A stretch of 64,000 nt of DNA from Lentisphaeria bacterium (lineage in GTDB: Bacteria > Verrucomicrobiota > Lentisphaeria > Oligosphaerales > Oligosphaeraceae). The stretch is taken from positions 1 through 64,000 of the forward strand of contig JAEEYQ010000003.1 in NCBI GenBank assembly GCA_016288215.1, given 5' to 3'. Both the position numbers and the translations under genes were made by a program. This document shows positions 62,856-64,000 of this stretch, in pieces. The notes under the pieces were generated by a model. That model saw nothing but the letters and a program-made list of their open reading frames with translations. It was not told the origin of the DNA and made no database searches. The stretch's first letter is position 1. Every line of letters starts with the position of its first letter.

Positions 62856-63116
62856 ATGGCACGAAAATTCAGCTTTTCCATTGACGACGGCACGCGCCGC
62901 CGTCGCCGCCGTTCCAACAAGGGGGTGCTGGGCTCCCTGTACGAGCTGTTAGGGCTGTTTGTCTCCATCCGCAACATCTTCCGCCGTTCCTTCCGATTCA
63001 TCAACCGGACCAAGGCCGCCACCAGCGGTGGCTCCACCGCGAAAAAGAAGACAACGACAAAGACCACAACAACGGCGAAGGCGAAGAGCGCCAAGGCGTC
63101 CAAGTCAGGGGAATAG
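62856..63116 (+). CDS. Small basic protein, function unknown
   Basis: 86 residues, strongly basic. Ser/Arg-rich N-terminus with RRRRRRS, a short hydrophobic stretch (GVLGSLYELLGLFVSI), and a Lys/Thr/Ala-rich tail (KKKTTTKTTTTAKAKSAK) similar to histone H1-like or nucleic-acid-binding tails. A ribosome site AAAGGGGA is 4 nt before ATG 62856. Coding is supported by that site and composition, not by a known family. It could bind nucleic acid or sit at the membrane. Confidence 0.6.
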   Translation: MARKFSFSIDDGTRRRRRRSNKGVLGSLYELLGLFVSIRNIFRRSFRFINRTKAATSGGSTAKKKTTTKTTTTAKAKSAKASKSGE

Positions 63117-63132
63117 CCGATTAACATTTTCG

Positions 63133-63155
63133 CAAATCATTGATAATCAAAAAGT
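63133..63155. repeat. Gene-end palindrome AAATCATTGATAATCAA
   Basis: TTGATAATCAA core directly after the small basic gene, of the same family as 37201, 46368 and 48884. Confidence 0.65.
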
Positions 63156-63180
63156 TATAAATACAAAGGGAGAAATGGGC

Positions 63181-64000
63181 ATGTTCAGCGTGGAATATAC
63201 GGACTATGATCGGGAGATTTGGGAGGCGGAGCTGGAGTCCTTTGTTCCGGACAAGCTGTTCGATGTCCATTGCCATCTTTGGGACGAAGCCCACGCCGGC
63301 TCCAACACGGAAGTGGACTCCTGTCTCCGCTACAACACGGACGGCAAGGTCATGTTTGACTGGAGCCGCCAGATCTATCCGAACCGCAAGCTGGGCTTCT
63401 ACTTTTTGGGGACCCCGCTGCTTGGCATGGACGTGGCGAAGCACAACGAGTTTCTGCTTCAGGAGTCCACGACTCACGCCCTGCCCGCCGCCATGATTGT
63501 GACGCCGCAGGTCACCGCCGACCAGATCGCCGCCCTTTTGGAGCGGGGCATCGCCGGCCTGAAGCCTTATCGAGTCTTCTCGAATGACCCTGCGGAATGC
63601 AGCATTGCGGACTATCTGCCTGAATATCAGATGGAAGTGGCCAACGCCTACGGCAAAGCCATCACTCTCCATCTGTCCAAACGCCACGGCATCGCGGCGC
63701 CGGAGAACATGAGGGATTTGGCCATCTACGTGAAGAAGTACCCCAAAGTCAAATGGATTCTGGCCCACTGCGCCCGCGCCTTCAACAGCTTCACTCTGGA
63801 GGGGCAAATCCATCGGCTAGCCGAACTGGGAGATAACGTGTGGTGCGACACCTCCGCCGTCTGCGACCCCTACTCCCACTTCCTGCTGATGAAATACTTC
63901 AACATCCGCCGCATCCTGTTTGGCAGCGACAACATCGGCGCCGGCAGCGACCGCGGCAGCTACATCACATGGGGCCGCGCCTGGGCCTTCTTCCCCGGCA
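63181..64000 (+). CDS. Amidohydrolase family protein (truncated by window edge)
   Basis: The reading frame stays open to the window end (273 codons). GGGAG is 8 nt before ATG 63181; ATG 63175 is too close to it. Metal-binding amidohydrolase motifs are HCHLWD (H-x-H) near residue 31, GLKPYRVF, HLSKRHG, WILAHCARAF and FGSDNIGAG (terminal Asp), as in the amidohydrolase_2 group. Cytosolic hydrolase or decarboxylase; substrate unknown. The C-terminus is outside the window. Confidence 0.85.
   Translation, partial: MFSVEYTDYDREIWEAELESFVPDKLFDVHCHLWDEAHAGSNTEVDSCLRYNTDGKVMFDWSRQIYPNRKLGFYFLGTPLLGMDVAKHNEFLLQESTTHALPAAMIVTPQVTADQIAALLERGIAGLKPYRVFSNDPAECSIADYLPEYQMEVANAYGKAITLHLSKRHGIAAPENMRDLAIYVKKYPKVKWILAHCARAFNSFTLEGQIHRLAELGDNVWCDTSAVCDPYSHFLLMKYFNIRRILFGSDNIGAGSDRGSYITWGRAWAFFPG

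Noticed and set aside
1-64000. tRNA genes
   Set aside because: I looked for cloverleaf and T-loop (GGTTCGAATCC-like) patterns in the spacers and found none convincing; a covariance scan would be decisive.

Overview
The window looks like chromosome from a host-associated PVC-superphylum bacterium, most likely a Lentisphaerota (Victivallales-like) lineage. This is an inference from gene content: H-x9-DG-type prepilins sitting next to secreted carbohydrate-active enzymes, DUF4838 proteins, several Asp-box (sialidase-like) propellers, very large secreted GH-A proteins, a non-PFL glycyl radical enzyme and dense low-complexity intergenic repeats. The truncated 16S rRNA gene at the left edge (minus strand) would settle the taxonomy.

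Layout. 1-950: 5' end of 16S rRNA with its promoter and A-tract upstream region. 951-6425: housekeeping genes mraY, family B DNA polymerase, pyrH, frr, orn. 6822-8101: an autoregulated-looking TetR/GNAT operon with a double palindromic operator. 8205-8348: possible structured RNA. 8454-10089: tsf and rpsB. 10477-16951: a tripartite RND efflux operon (TolC-like lipoprotein, membrane fusion lipoprotein, RND pump) ending in ttcA. 17060-23186: a three-gene phosphorelay, namely a PAS/hybrid kinase with two receivers, an amino-acid-permease/hybrid-kinase fusion, and an HPt protein.

23755-53304 is a glycan-foraging region: two prepilins each followed by Asp-box propellers, two DUF4838 proteins flanking a GntR-type regulator, two related GH42-like proteins, another probable TIM-barrel hydrolase, a GH5-like giant and a glycyl radical enzyme. 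It is interrupted by an AAA ATPase with a C-terminal nuclease-like domain (44539-45966). A secreted protein with an internal duplication follows (53891-55531). Next come two divergent DUF4143-type ATPases separated by an inverted repeat and a 33-bp minisatellite. The right end holds a GDPD / MFS / HldE-like kinase operon, a REP/BIME-like hairpin cluster, a small basic protein and a truncated amidohydrolase.

The glycan genes fit a model in which secreted hydrolases release host or plant sugars and the glycyl radical enzyme ferments a released product anaerobically; the substrate is not readable from sequence. The most unusual items are the permease-kinase fusion with its HPt partner, three ATPases that all border tandem or inverted repeat arrays, repeated prepilin-propeller pairing, an RND pump lacking the usual Asp-Asp/Lys proton relay, and several families of intergenic repeats, one of which seems also to lie in frame inside coding sequences.
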